Positions 50,316-58,481 of a DNA stretch of 64,000 nt are shown here, piece after piece (the first letter of the stretch is position 1; every line of letters starts with the position of its first letter). Origin of the DNA: Roseomonas sp. OT10 (GTDB lineage: Bacteria > Pseudomonadota > Alphaproteobacteria > Acetobacterales > Acetobacteraceae). The translations under genes and the position numbers were made by a program. The notes below the pieces were generated by a model that ran no database searches, had not been told where the DNA came from, and worked only from the letters and a program-made list of their open reading frames with translations. The DNA is taken from the NCBI RefSeq assembly GCF_020991085.1, contig NZ_CP087719.1:1054001-1118000 (forward strand), read 5' to 3'.

Positions 50316-51587
50316 TCAGCCCTGCGGCGAGAAGGCGGTGACGAACATGTCGCGCCCGCCGAAGTTTCCCGACTTCAGGGCGAGGTGCAGCGTGTCCCGC
50401 GTGCCGCTGCCCTCCGCGACCGTCCAGGGCACGCCCGGCGCGATCTCGGGCCCGATGCGCAGGGCGCGGATGCCCAGGCGCTGGACCACGGCGCCGGAGG
50501 TCTCGCCGCCGGCCACCACCAGGCGTCCCACGCCGCGGGCGACGAGCCCCGCCGCGATCTCCGCCAGCGCGTGTTCCACCAGGCTGCCGGCCGCGTCGCG
50601 CCCCAGCCGCTGCTGCAACGTCGCAACCTTCTCCGGCGCGGCGGAAGCGGCGATGACCACTGGCCGTTCCGCGGAGAGCTTGCCGTCCACCCAGGACAGC
50701 GCGGCGTCGGCCAGCGCCGACGCATCCGGCAGGGCGAGCGGGTCCAGCTCCAGCACCGGCACATGCTCGCGTGCCACGCCGATCTGCCCCAGCGTCGCGC
50801 GGGAGCAGGAGCCGGCGATGACGGCGCAGGTGCCGGAGGGCGCGGGCAGCACGCCGGCATCGCCGCGTTCCGGCAGCAGTCCGGCGGCGCGGAAGTTCGC
50901 CGGTAGCCCCATGGCGATGCCGGAGCCGCCGACGATCAGCGGATGCGCCGCCGCCGCCTCGCCGATCGCCATCAGATGCGCGTCCGTCACCGCGTCCACG
51001 ATGGCGTAGCGCCGGCCCGACTCCGCCAGCCGCGTCATCTCGCCACGGATCGCCGCCGCGCCGCGCTCCACCACCGCGAAGGGGACCAGCCCCACCGTGC
51101 CGTCCGTCTGCCGCGACAGCACCCGCACCAGGTTGGGATCGCGCATGGGGGTCAGGGGATGGTTCTCCATCCCGCTCTCGTTCAGCAGCGCGCTGCCGAC
51201 GAAGAGATGGCCCTGGTAGACGCTGCGGGCATTGGCCGGGAAGGCGGGGCAGGCCAGGGCGAAGCCGGCCTGCAGCCGGTGCAGCAGCGCATCCGCCACG
51301 GGGCCGATATTCCCCGCATCGGTGCTGTCGAAGGTGGAGCAGATCTTGAACAGGGCCTGCTTCGCGCCCGCCGCGAGCAGCGCGTCCAGCGCCGCCAGCG
51401 ACTGCGCCACCGCCTCGCCCACGGGCGCGGTGCGCGACTTCAGCGCGACGATGACGGCATCGGCCTCGGGCAGCGGCCCCTCGGGGACGCCGATCACCTG
51501 CACCGTCCGCATCCCGTTGCGGACCAGCATGGAGGCGAGGTCGGTCGCCCCCGTGAAATCATCGGCGACGCAGCCGAGCAGCGGCAT
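50316..51587 (-). CDS. otnK: Four-carbon acid sugar kinase (OtnK/DUF1537 family)
   Basis: A 423-residue cytosolic kinase of the DUF1537 family, which phosphorylates 3-oxo-tetronates or related four-carbon sugar acids. It begins GCVADDFTGATDLASMLV, has the conserved KICSTFDSTDAGNIGP and CPAFPANARSVYQGHLFVG stretches, and ends VVAGGETSGAVVQRLGI with the nucleotide-binding GGETSG loop. GAGGAGG precedes the ATG. Usual partners (OtnI, OtnC aldolase, dehydrogenase) are absent nearby, although a class II aldolase lies at 56013. The 3-oxo-tetronate subtype is the best fit; D-threonate or erythronate kinase is possible. Confidence 0.86.
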   Translation of the reverse strand: MPLLGCVADDFTGATDLASMLVRNGMRTVQVIGVPEGPLPEADAVIVALKSRTAPVGEAVAQSLAALDALLAAGAKQALFKICSTFDSTDAGNIGPVADALLHRLQAGFALACPAFPANARSVYQGHLFVGSALLNESGMENHPLTPMRDPNLVRVLSRQTDGTVGLVPFAVVERGAAAIRGEMTRLAESGRRYAIVDAVTDAHLMAIGEAAAAHPLIVGGSGIAMGLPANFRAAGLLPERGDAGVLPAPSGTCAVIAGSCSRATLGQIGVAREHVPVLELDPLALPDASALADAALSWVDGKLSAERPVVIAASAAPEKVATLQQRLGRDAAGSLVEHALAEIAAGLVARGVGRLVVAGGETSGAVVQRLGIRALRIGPEIAPGVPWTVAEGSGTRDTLHLALKSGNFGGRDMFVTAFSPQG

Positions 51588-51630
51588 GGTGATCCTCCTC
51601 CCTCACGGTTCGGCGGAGTCTGATCGGCGC

Positions 51631-52494
51631 TCAGCCCGGCGGCAAGGCCAGCAGGTCGCGATGGCCGATCGTCGCGCGCAGCCGCCCTTGCGCCGCCTGC
51701 AGGGCCCGCGCGCGGTGCCAGGCACGGATCGCCGCGCGGCGGCCGGGCAGCCGCTGGCCTGCCGCGGCCGCATGGCCCGCCGCAAGCGCCGCGACCAGCG
51801 CCGCCTGCCCCGGGCCGAGCTGCCAGGGGGAGGGCGCGGTGGCCACGGCGAAGCCGCGGTCGCGGAAGGCCGCGGCGGCGAAGCGCGTCGCCTCCGCCCC
51901 CAGCGCGGTGCCGTCGAAGCCCTTGTCGCGCGCCTGGTCGCGCCGGAAGCCGCGGGCGACGATCCCGTCCGCCGGGTGCGGCGGCAGGAAGCGGTCGCGC
52001 CCGTCCACGTTCAGCGCGGCGTAGAAGGGCACCTCCAGCACGTCGGCCAGGTCCTCCAGCCAGGGGCGGGAGACGAGATCGAGCAGCGCGCTGCACACCA
52101 CCGCATCCGCGCGCTCCAGCGGCAGGCGGTCGGGCGTGTCGGCGAGGTCGGCGATGCGCCCCTCCACCCGCCAGGCGCCCAGCGGCGTGTGCACCAGCAG
52201 CACGCGCTTGTTCGGCGCGGTGACCTTCAGTCCGACCTGCACGGCGCGGCCGGCGATGGTGTCGAAGGCGCGCTCCACCAGCGCGGCATCGGCATCCACC
52301 AGCAGCCAGGCCTGCGGCCCGCCGATGCGCGGGGCGAGCCAGCGGAACAGGCTGCCGGTGCCGGCGCCGAGATCCACCAGGGTCGGACGCTGCGGCAGCA
52401 CCGCCACCAGCGCCTCGGCCAGCGCGGCATCGCGCGAGACGGCATCGGCCGGCTCGCGCAGGTCGAGCCAGTCGGCCGCGAAGGCCTCAGCCAC
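51631..52494 (-). CDS. Class I SAM-dependent methyltransferase
   Basis: A 287-residue methyltransferase. The SAM-binding motif I is LVDLGAGTGSLFRWLA (around residues 39-53), followed by LLVDADAALVERA (motif II region) and ADAVVCSALLDLVSRPWLEDL. The C-terminal part has PFYAALNVDGRDRFLPPHPADG. It is the last gene of a five-gene operon and overlaps the glycosyltransferase gene by 8 bp, starting with GTG. It probably methylates the product of that pathway. The substrate is unknown. Confidence 0.82.
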   Translation of the reverse strand: MAEAFAADWLDLREPADAVSRDAALAEALVAVLPQRPTLVDLGAGTGSLFRWLAPRIGGPQAWLLVDADAALVERAFDTIAGRAVQVGLKVTAPNKRVLLVHTPLGAWRVEGRIADLADTPDRLPLERADAVVCSALLDLVSRPWLEDLADVLEVPFYAALNVDGRDRFLPPHPADGIVARGFRRDQARDKGFDGTALGAEATRFAAAAFRDRGFAVATAPSPWQLGPGQAALVAALAAGHAAAAGQRLPGRRAAIRAWHRARALQAAQGRLRATIGHRDLLALPPG

Positions 52495-53533
52495 CGGCGG
52501 CGCGCTCCAGCTCGGCGGCGAAGGCCGTCGCCCGGTCCTCCCAGCGGGGCAGGCGCTGCCCGGCCTGCCAGGAGGCCTCGGCCATGCTCCGGCGCAGCGG
52601 CAGGTCGTAGATCACCCGGCGCAGCGCCTTGGACAGGCTGTCGGAATCGCCCGGCGGCGAGGCGACGCCGGCGGCAGCCGGCATCAGCTCCGCCAGCGCG
52701 CCCCCCTTGCACAGGGCAAGCGGCAGGCCGCGCGCCATCGCCTCGGCCGCGGCCATGCCATAGCCTTCCCACCAGGAGGCGAGGGCGAAGATGTCGCTGC
52801 GCCCCCAGAGCGCCTCCAGCGCCTCGCCCGTCACCTCGCCGGCGAAGGTGACGCGCTGGGCCAGGCCCAGCTCCTCCACCAGCGCGTCCAGGCTCCGCCG
52901 GTGCAGCGCGTCGCGCGTGCCGCCGGCGATGGTCAGGTGCCATTCCAGGTCGGTCAGCCGCCCGACCGCGCGCAGCAGCACGTCGTGCCCCTTGCGCGGC
53001 GAGATCACGCCGACCGACAGGATGGCACAGGGGCCCGCGCCCGAACCCGCCGCGCGCGGGGCGGGATCGGTGCCGGGTTCCACCACGCCGGTGCGCGCGG
53101 GATCGGTGCCGAACTCCTCCGGCAGCCGCGCGGCGGTGAGGCGGGAGGTGGTCACGAGGCGCGCCATGCGCGGGAAGAGCAGCCGCTCGTGCTCCTTCAG
53201 CGCCGCCTTGGCCTGCTCCGGCACGCCGGGCTCGATGGCGGTCGGGTGATGGATCAGCGCCACGGCGCGGCGACGCTCCAGCCTCTCCACCAGCGGGTGG
53301 AAGGCCGGCAGGCCCAGCCCGTCGATCACCAGCACCTCGTCCGGCGCGGCGGCATCCAGCACCGCGCGCGCATCCGCCAGCGCGGCGTCGTCCGGCAGCG
53401 GGTGCCGCCCCGCCTGCTCCACCACCCGCACCGCATGCCCCAGCGCGCGCAGCCCGGCGACGAGGCGGCGGTCGTAGCCATAGCCGCCGCTGACCGCGTC
53501 GAAGGGCGTGGGGACGATGAAGGCGATCCTCAC
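52487..53533 (-). CDS. Glycosyltransferase, family 4 type
   Basis: A 348-residue GT-B glycosyltransferase. The N-terminal domain begins VRIAFIVPTPFDAVSGGYGYDRRLV, with a Gly-rich loop contacting the acceptor. The C-terminal donor domain carries ILSVGVISPRKGHDVLLRA and ASWWEGYGMAAAEAMARGLPL, the E-x7-E nucleotide-sugar motif. It starts with a GTG overlapping the stop of the QueD-like gene. It is cytosolic or peripheral, with no membrane segment. Its neighbours suggest that it glycosylates a pterin-like compound. Confidence 0.86.
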   Translation of the reverse strand: MRIAFIVPTPFDAVSGGYGYDRRLVAGLRALGHAVRVVEQAGRHPLPDDAALADARAVLDAAAPDEVLVIDGLGLPAFHPLVERLERRRAVALIHHPTAIEPGVPEQAKAALKEHERLLFPRMARLVTTSRLTAARLPEEFGTDPARTGVVEPGTDPAPRAAGSGAGPCAILSVGVISPRKGHDVLLRAVGRLTDLEWHLTIAGGTRDALHRRSLDALVEELGLAQRVTFAGEVTGEALEALWGRSDIFALASWWEGYGMAAAEAMARGLPLALCKGGALAELMPAAAGVASPPGDSDSLSKALRRVIYDLPLRRSMAEASWQAGQRLPRWEDRATAFAAELERAAGG

Positions 53534-53961
53534 GCCGAGCGCACCGCCGGGCCCGGCGCGGCCTCGACCAGCGCCTCGTAGGCCGCCCAGGCGAGCGGGC
53601 TCTCGCGCAGCAGCACCTTCAGCCCGCGCACCTGCTTCCCGCCCTCGCCGAGCCGCCCCTCCCGCAGCGCGTCGCACAGCGCGCCATGGATATGGAAGCA
53701 GAGGAACTCCGTGGTGGTGTTCTGCCCGGCGAAGCCCGGCACGTCATCCAGGTTGCGGTAGTCCAGCGCGTCCAGCACCCGGCGCAGCTCCACCCGGGCG
53801 GCGCCGATATCCACCAGCAGGTTCGCCGGATCCAGGCGCGGCGCGCGGAACTCCGCCTCCACCACGAAGGTCGCGCCGTGCACGCGCTGCGCGGGGCCGA
53901 ACTCCTCCCCGCGGAAGGAATGGGCGATCATGATGTGGTCTGCGACGGTCAGGCTGAACAC
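53530..53961 (-). CDS. QueD/6-pyruvoyl-tetrahydropterin synthase-like protein with altered active site
   Basis: A 143-residue protein of the PTPS/QueD fold (T-fold). It keeps His 14 (IAHSF) and His 28 (RVHGATF), Asp 67 and the late Glu in LLRESPL. Compared with the family motif C-G-R-L-H-G-H-S-F it reads A-Q-R-V-H-G-A-T-F. The catalytic Cys is thus Ala 24, the third zinc-binding His is Ala 30, and the Asp-His pair is Asp 67-Tyr 68. It is therefore either inactive or catalyses a different reaction. The start is a GTG at 53961. It is third in the operon RibD-like, dehydrogenase, this gene, glycosyltransferase, methyltransferase. Confidence 0.8.
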   Translation of the reverse strand: MFSLTVADHIMIAHSFRGEEFGPAQRVHGATFVVEAEFRAPRLDPANLLVDIGAARVELRRVLDALDYRNLDDVPGFAGQNTTTEFLCFHIHGALCDALREGRLGEGGKQVRGLKVLLRESPLAWAAYEALVEAAPGPAVRSA

Positions 53962-54056
53962 GCGGGGCGACCCCTCTGCACGCGGATGTCGCTCTTTATG
54001 GCGGCGATGCGCGGAACGCCAAGGCATGATCCGTCGCGACGGGCCGCGGCCGGGCG

Positions 54057-55037
54057 TTAGTACAGCACCACCGGGCAGAGCGGCGCGGCGCCTCCCGCCG
54101 GCGCGTCGAGCAGCCCGGGGAGGGAGTCCGCCAGCTTCGGGAAGGCGACCAGGGGCCCGCACAGCGCGTCCAGCGCCGGTTCGCGCAGCAGCGACAGGGC
54201 CAGGGCGAGGCGCTCCACATGGCTCCGCCGGCCCCGCATGGCGGGCGCCACCTGCCCGACCTGGGTCGAGAGCAGGGAGAGCCGCCGCGCGTGGAAGGCC
54301 TCGCCGAGCGGCAGCGGCACGGCACGGTCGCCGAACCAGGACGCCTCCAGGATGCGCCCCTCCATCGCGGCGCAGCGCAGGGCGAGCTGCAGCCCCTCGG
54401 CGCTGGCGCTGGCATGGACGATCAGTTCCCGCTCCTCCGGTGCCTCCCCCGGCGCGACGAGGCGCAGGCCCAGCCGGGCGGCGACCTCCCGCCGGCGTGG
54501 ATCGACGTCCACCAGCGCGAGGTCCAGCGCCGGGATGCGGGAGAGCAGCCAGGCCGTGAGCAGGCCCACCACCCCCGCCCCGATCACCAGCGCCCGCTCC
54601 CCCGGCAGCGGCCGCGCATCCCAGACGATGTTGAGCGCCGTTTCCATGTTCGCCGCCAGCACGGCGCGGGTGTCGGGCACGGCATCGGGGACGGGGATGC
54701 ACATCGCGGCAGGGGCCAGGAAGCGGTCCTGGTGCGGATGCAGGCAGAAGACCCGCCGGCCCATCAGCGGCTCCGGCCCGGCCTCGACCAGCCCGACGGC
54801 GGCGTAGCCGTACTTCACCGGGAAGGGGAGCGCGCCTTCCATCAGGGGGGCGCCCATCGTCGCCCACTGGCTGCGCGGCACCCGGCCGTGCAGCACCAGC
54901 CGCTCCGTCCCGCGCGACACGCCGCTGGCCAGCATGCGGACCAGCGCCTGGTCCGGCCCCGGCTCGGGCAGGATCTCCTCGCGCAGCTCGGCATGGCCGG
55001 GGGCGACGGTCCAGAGGGCCCGTGCGGTCAGCGGCAC
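54057..55037 (-). CDS. Medium-chain dehydrogenase, zinc-binding type
   Basis: A 326-residue MDR-superfamily dehydrogenase. The Rossmann motif is ALVIGAGVVGLLTAWLL (around residues 150-166), followed by LDLALVDVDPRRREVA with the Asp that favours NAD(H). The catalytic-domain start has SGVSRGTERLVLHGRVP, where the usual zinc-binding Cys is Ser. The structural-zinc Cys cluster is absent, so the metal may be missing. It starts with a GTG at 55037, ten bases before the RibD-like stop. It probably reduces or oxidises an intermediate of the pterin-like pathway. Confidence 0.8.
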   Translation of the reverse strand: MPLTARALWTVAPGHAELREEILPEPGPDQALVRMLASGVSRGTERLVLHGRVPRSQWATMGAPLMEGALPFPVKYGYAAVGLVEAGPEPLMGRRVFCLHPHQDRFLAPAAMCIPVPDAVPDTRAVLAANMETALNIVWDARPLPGERALVIGAGVVGLLTAWLLSRIPALDLALVDVDPRRREVAARLGLRLVAPGEAPEERELIVHASASAEGLQLALRCAAMEGRILEASWFGDRAVPLPLGEAFHARRLSLLSTQVGQVAPAMRGRRSHVERLALALSLLREPALDALCGPLVAFPKLADSLPGLLDAPAGGAAPLCPVVLY

Positions 55038-55795
55038 GCCCCTGGCCTTGCGCGGTCGAGCGGGATGTCGAAGAGCACGTCCTGGCCCAGCGGATGCACC
55101 GTCCAGGCGAAGCGCAGCCCGTCCGCGATCCGGGTCGCGGTGGGCAGGCTGAAGGCGGCGCGGCCGGACCCCAGGATCAGCGGCGCCACCGTGACGTGCA
55201 GCCGGTCCAGCAGCCCGGCGGCGAGGAAGCGGGAGACGGTGATGCCACCCCCCTCCACGAAGATCCGCCGCAGCCCGCGCGCCGCCAGGGCCTGCAGCAA
55301 GGCGGGCAGGGCGACGCCTTCCTCCCCGGGGGGAAGGCGCAGCACCTCCGCCTCCCCGTGGCGCGGCTCGCCCGGCGCGCCCTCCCGGCAGGCGAGCAGG
55401 GTGGGCGGCCCGCCGGCGAAGACGCGGTGGGTGGCAGGCAGGCGGCGGTGGGGGTCCAGCACCACGCGCACCGGATCGGGCCCCGGTGCCTCCCGCGTGG
55501 TCAGGCGGGGATCGTCGGCCGCCACGGTGCCGGCGCCGACCAGCACCACGTCGCACAGCGCGCGCAGCCGGTGGGTGTGCAGGATGTCGCCGCGCCCGCC
55601 GATCCATTGGCTGGCCCCGCACTCGGTGGCGATGCGCCCGTCGAGGCTCTGGGCCAGCCGGCCGAGCACCACGCAGCCGTCGGGACCGTTCGGGGGCATG
55701 AGGATGGGGCCGAACAACCGGCCCAGCGGATGGTCCGGCACGGTGCCGCCGCGCCTGGCGCGCAGCAGCAGATCCCAGGCTTCGCCGTCATCCAT
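55028..55795 (-). CDS. RibD C-terminal-type reductase
   Basis: A 255-residue reductase of the RibD_C/dihydrofolate-reductase-like family, with CVVLGRLAQSLDGRIAT, VLVGAGTVAADDPRLTTR and IFVEGGGITVSRFLAAGLLDRL. In riboflavin synthesis this domain reduces the ribosylamino group of a pyrimidine with NADPH. There is no RibD deaminase domain, so it resembles stand-alone paralogues used in deazaflavin- or pterin-type pathways. It is the first gene of the five-gene operon and is divergent from the aldolase gene, with a 217-bp gap. Confidence 0.85.
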   Translation of the reverse strand: MDDGEAWDLLLRARRGGTVPDHPLGRLFGPILMPPNGPDGCVVLGRLAQSLDGRIATECGASQWIGGRGDILHTHRLRALCDVVLVGAGTVAADDPRLTTREAPGPDPVRVVLDPHRRLPATHRVFAGGPPTLLACREGAPGEPRHGEAEVLRLPPGEEGVALPALLQALAARGLRRIFVEGGGITVSRFLAAGLLDRLHVTVAPLILGSGRAAFSLPTATRIADGLRFAWTVHPLGQDVLFDIPLDRARPGACR

Positions 55796-56012
55796 GCCGG
55801 GCGACTATGCCGCGCCCTTCCGGGCCGCGCAACGCGAGCCCCCGGGCGGGGTGGCGAGGGGGGGCGGAGCGTCCAGCGGGCGGCGGCGGGGCCCGTGGCA
55901 CGGCGCCTGCTTGGAGGCGGCGGCCCTGCCGGCCCGGTATCGGGTTGACGGGTCGGGAAGGGGGGCGGATCGTCCACCGACCGCCACCTGGAGCAGATGG
56001 GAAGCCGCCCCC
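55796..56012. other. Divergent intergenic region
   Basis: A 217-bp gap between the divergent RibD-like and aldolase genes. TTGACG occurs at about 55944, facing the aldolase gene, but no good -10 follows at standard spacing. TGGAGCAG precedes the aldolase ATG by about 15 bases. I see no repeat or operator-like dyad. Confidence 0.35.
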
Positions 56013-56795
56013 ATGAACCTCGCAACCTCGCCCGCCGCGCTGCGCGGCATCTCCGAGGAGGAGTGGCGCATCCGCTGCGACCTCGCCGCCCTCTACCGCC
56101 TCGTCGCGCATCACCGCTGGACCGACTGGATCTACACCCACATCAGCGCGCGCCTGCCGGGGAAGGAGCACCACTTCCTCATCAACCGCTACGGCGTGCT
56201 GTTCGACGAGATGAAGGCGTCCGACCTGGTCAAGATCGACCTGGACGGCAACGTGGTGGATGGCGACGCGCAGTCCAACCCGGTGAACGCGGCGGGCTTC
56301 ACCATCCATTCCGCCGTGCACATGAACCGCGACGACGCGATGTGCGTGATCCACACGCACACCTCCGCGGGCATCGCCGTCTCCGCCCAGAAGGACGGGC
56401 TGCTGCCGATCAGCCAGCACGCGCTGAAGTTCTACGGCCACCTCGCCTATCACGGCTACGAGGGCATCGCGCTGGACCTGGACGAGCGCGAGCGGCTGGT
56501 CGCCGACCTCGGCACCCACAAGGCGATGATCCTGCGCAACCATGGGCTGCTGACCTGCGGCCGCACCATCCCCGAGGCCTTCCACCAGCTCTACTACCTG
56601 GAGCGCGCCTGCCAGGCGCAGGTCGCGGCCATGTCGGGCGGGGCCGAGCTGGTCTTCCCGCCCGAGGAGGTGCGCCTCAAGACGGCGGCGCAGTTCAACG
56701 GCGGCAACCCCGAGCAGAAGCTCGTGCACTTCGAGATGGCCTGGCAGTCGGCGCTGCGCCAGATCGAGGGCAAGGGAGACGATTGGCGCGCATGA
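56013..56795 (+). CDS. Class II aldolase/adducin-family protein
   Basis: A 260-residue class II aldolase-like protein. Zinc-binding His residues are visible in CVIHTHTSAG (His-x-His) and in LRNHGLLTCG; the acidic residue is the Glu in the LDLDERE segment or its neighbours. It begins LYRLVAHHRWTDWIYTHISAR, the typical family opening. Members range from sugar-phosphate aldolases to decarboxylase-like and structural homologues, so the reaction is uncertain. Its stop overlaps the amidohydrolase ATG (ATGA). Confidence 0.83.
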   Translation: MNLATSPAALRGISEEEWRIRCDLAALYRLVAHHRWTDWIYTHISARLPGKEHHFLINRYGVLFDEMKASDLVKIDLDGNVVDGDAQSNPVNAAGFTIHSAVHMNRDDAMCVIHTHTSAGIAVSAQKDGLLPISQHALKFYGHLAYHGYEGIALDLDERERLVADLGTHKAMILRNHGLLTCGRTIPEAFHQLYYLERACQAQVAAMSGGAELVFPPEEVRLKTAAQFNGGNPEQKLVHFEMAWQSALRQIEGKGDDWRA

Positions 56796-58480
56796 GCACG
56801 GAATGGCTCCTGGCCGGCGGGCGCGTCTTCCGCGGCCTGTCCGGTGGCTTCGCCGAGGCCCTGCTGGTCCGTGACGGCCGCGTCGCCGCCGTCGGCACGG
56901 CGGCGGAGGTGGAGGCCGCCGCCGGGCCGGAGGCGCGGCGCATCGACCTCGCCGGCCGGGTGGCCATCCCCGCCTTCAACGAGGCGCACATGCACCTGCT
57001 GCCCTATGGCCTCGGCCTGCGGCAGGTGAACCTGCGCCCCGATGACGGGGTGAAGACGCTCGACGCGTTGCTCGGCCGGATCGCCGCGGCGGCGAAGGAG
57101 ACGCCGAAGGGCGAATGGGTGATCGGCCGCGGCTACGACCACGGCATCCTCGATGTCGGCCGCCATCCCACGGCGGACGAGCTGAGCCGGGTGGCGCCGG
57201 AGCACCCCGTCTACATCGTCCGCACCTGCGGCCATCTGGGCGTGGGCAACCGCGCGGCGCTGGCGCTGGCGGGGATCGGGCACAACACGCCCGACCCGGA
57301 GGGCGGGGCCATCGGGCGCCGCAACGGCGAGCTGACCGGCCTGCTGGCCGAGCAGGCGCAGCGGCTGATCCGCGACGTGGTGCCGGAGCCGGGCGAGGAT
57401 GCCATGGTCGCGGCGATCGAGGCCGGGGCGCGCCACCTCGCCTCGCTGGGCTTCGCGGCCGCGAGCGACATGAACGTGGGCATGACGGCGGGGCTGAAGG
57501 AGGTCGCCGCCTATCACCGCGCGGTCGCCGAAGGGCGCCTGCCGCTGCGGATGTGGCAGGTGCTGGCCGGCAATCCCGAGGGCATCGCGAACGCCGCCTG
57601 GGACGAGGGCATGCGCCCCGGCGACTGGATGGCGGTGGGCGACCGCGCCCCGCGCAAGGCGGCGGAGCAGGACGGCACGAAGCCGGAGATCCTGACCTGG
57701 GGCGCGGTGAAGGTCTTCGGCGACGGCTCGGCCGGCGGGCTGACGGCGGCGATGTTCGAGCCCTACCGCGAGGAGGCGGGCGGCGGCACGGGCCTCTTCT
57801 GCTTCCCCGACGCGACGATGCATGCGCTGCTGCTGCAGTACCACAAGCAGGGCTGGCAGCTCGACATCCACGCCATCGGCGACGCGGCGATCGAGCAGGT
57901 GCTGTCGGGGATGGAAGCCGCGGATTCGCCGGAGCACGGGATCGACGGCCGCCGGCACCGCATCGAGCACTGCGGCTTTCTCAACCGCGACCAGCGGCGG
58001 CGGATGCTGGCGCACGGCATCCTGCCGGTGCCGCAGCCGACCTTCATCTACGAGTTCGGCGACGTCTACATCCGCAACCTGGGCTACGAGCGCAGCGCCG
58101 CCTCCTACCCCATGCGCACCTGGCTGGCGGAGGGGCACCACCCCTCCGCCAGCTCCGACGCGCCGGTCTGCACGCCCGATCCCTTCGTGAACCTCTACAC
58201 CATGGTCACGCGGAAGACGGTGAAGGGGACGGAGATCGGGCCGGAGGAGGCCATCACCGTCGAGCAGGCCGTCCACTGCTACACCTGGTGCGGCGCCTTC
58301 AGCCAGTTCGCGGAGAACCGGCGCGGCACGCTGGAGCCGGGGATGCTGGGCGACGTCGCCGTGCTGTCGCGCGACATCTTCGACGGCCCGCCCGAGGCGC
58401 TGCTGGAGACGCGCTGCGACCTGACGCTGCGCGGCGGCGCCGTGATCTTCGACCGGAACGGCGAGGGGGGCGGCGGCTGA
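56792..58480 (+). CDS. Amidohydrolase, YtcJ/NfdA-like
   Basis: A 562-residue amidohydrolase-superfamily enzyme of the YtcJ type. Metal ligands are His-x-His in FNEAHMHLLPYG, Lys in VKVFGDGSAG, His in LDIHAIGDAAI, His in HRIEHCGF and Asp in SSDAPVCTPDPF. The family includes N-substituted formamide deformylases and many enzymes of unknown substrate. It overlaps the aldolase gene and precedes the ABC permease genes by one base. It therefore seems to act on a compound imported by that transporter. Confidence 0.85.
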   Translation: MSTEWLLAGGRVFRGLSGGFAEALLVRDGRVAAVGTAAEVEAAAGPEARRIDLAGRVAIPAFNEAHMHLLPYGLGLRQVNLRPDDGVKTLDALLGRIAAAAKETPKGEWVIGRGYDHGILDVGRHPTADELSRVAPEHPVYIVRTCGHLGVGNRAALALAGIGHNTPDPEGGAIGRRNGELTGLLAEQAQRLIRDVVPEPGEDAMVAAIEAGARHLASLGFAAASDMNVGMTAGLKEVAAYHRAVAEGRLPLRMWQVLAGNPEGIANAAWDEGMRPGDWMAVGDRAPRKAAEQDGTKPEILTWGAVKVFGDGSAGGLTAAMFEPYREEAGGGTGLFCFPDATMHALLLQYHKQGWQLDIHAIGDAAIEQVLSGMEAADSPEHGIDGRRHRIEHCGFLNRDQRRRMLAHGILPVPQPTFIYEFGDVYIRNLGYERSAASYPMRTWLAEGHHPSASSDAPVCTPDPFVNLYTMVTRKTVKGTEIGPEEAITVEQAVHCYTWCGAFSQFAENRRGTLEPGMLGDVAVLSRDIFDGPPEALLETRCDLTLRGGAVIFDRNGEGGGG

Positions 58481-58481
58481 C

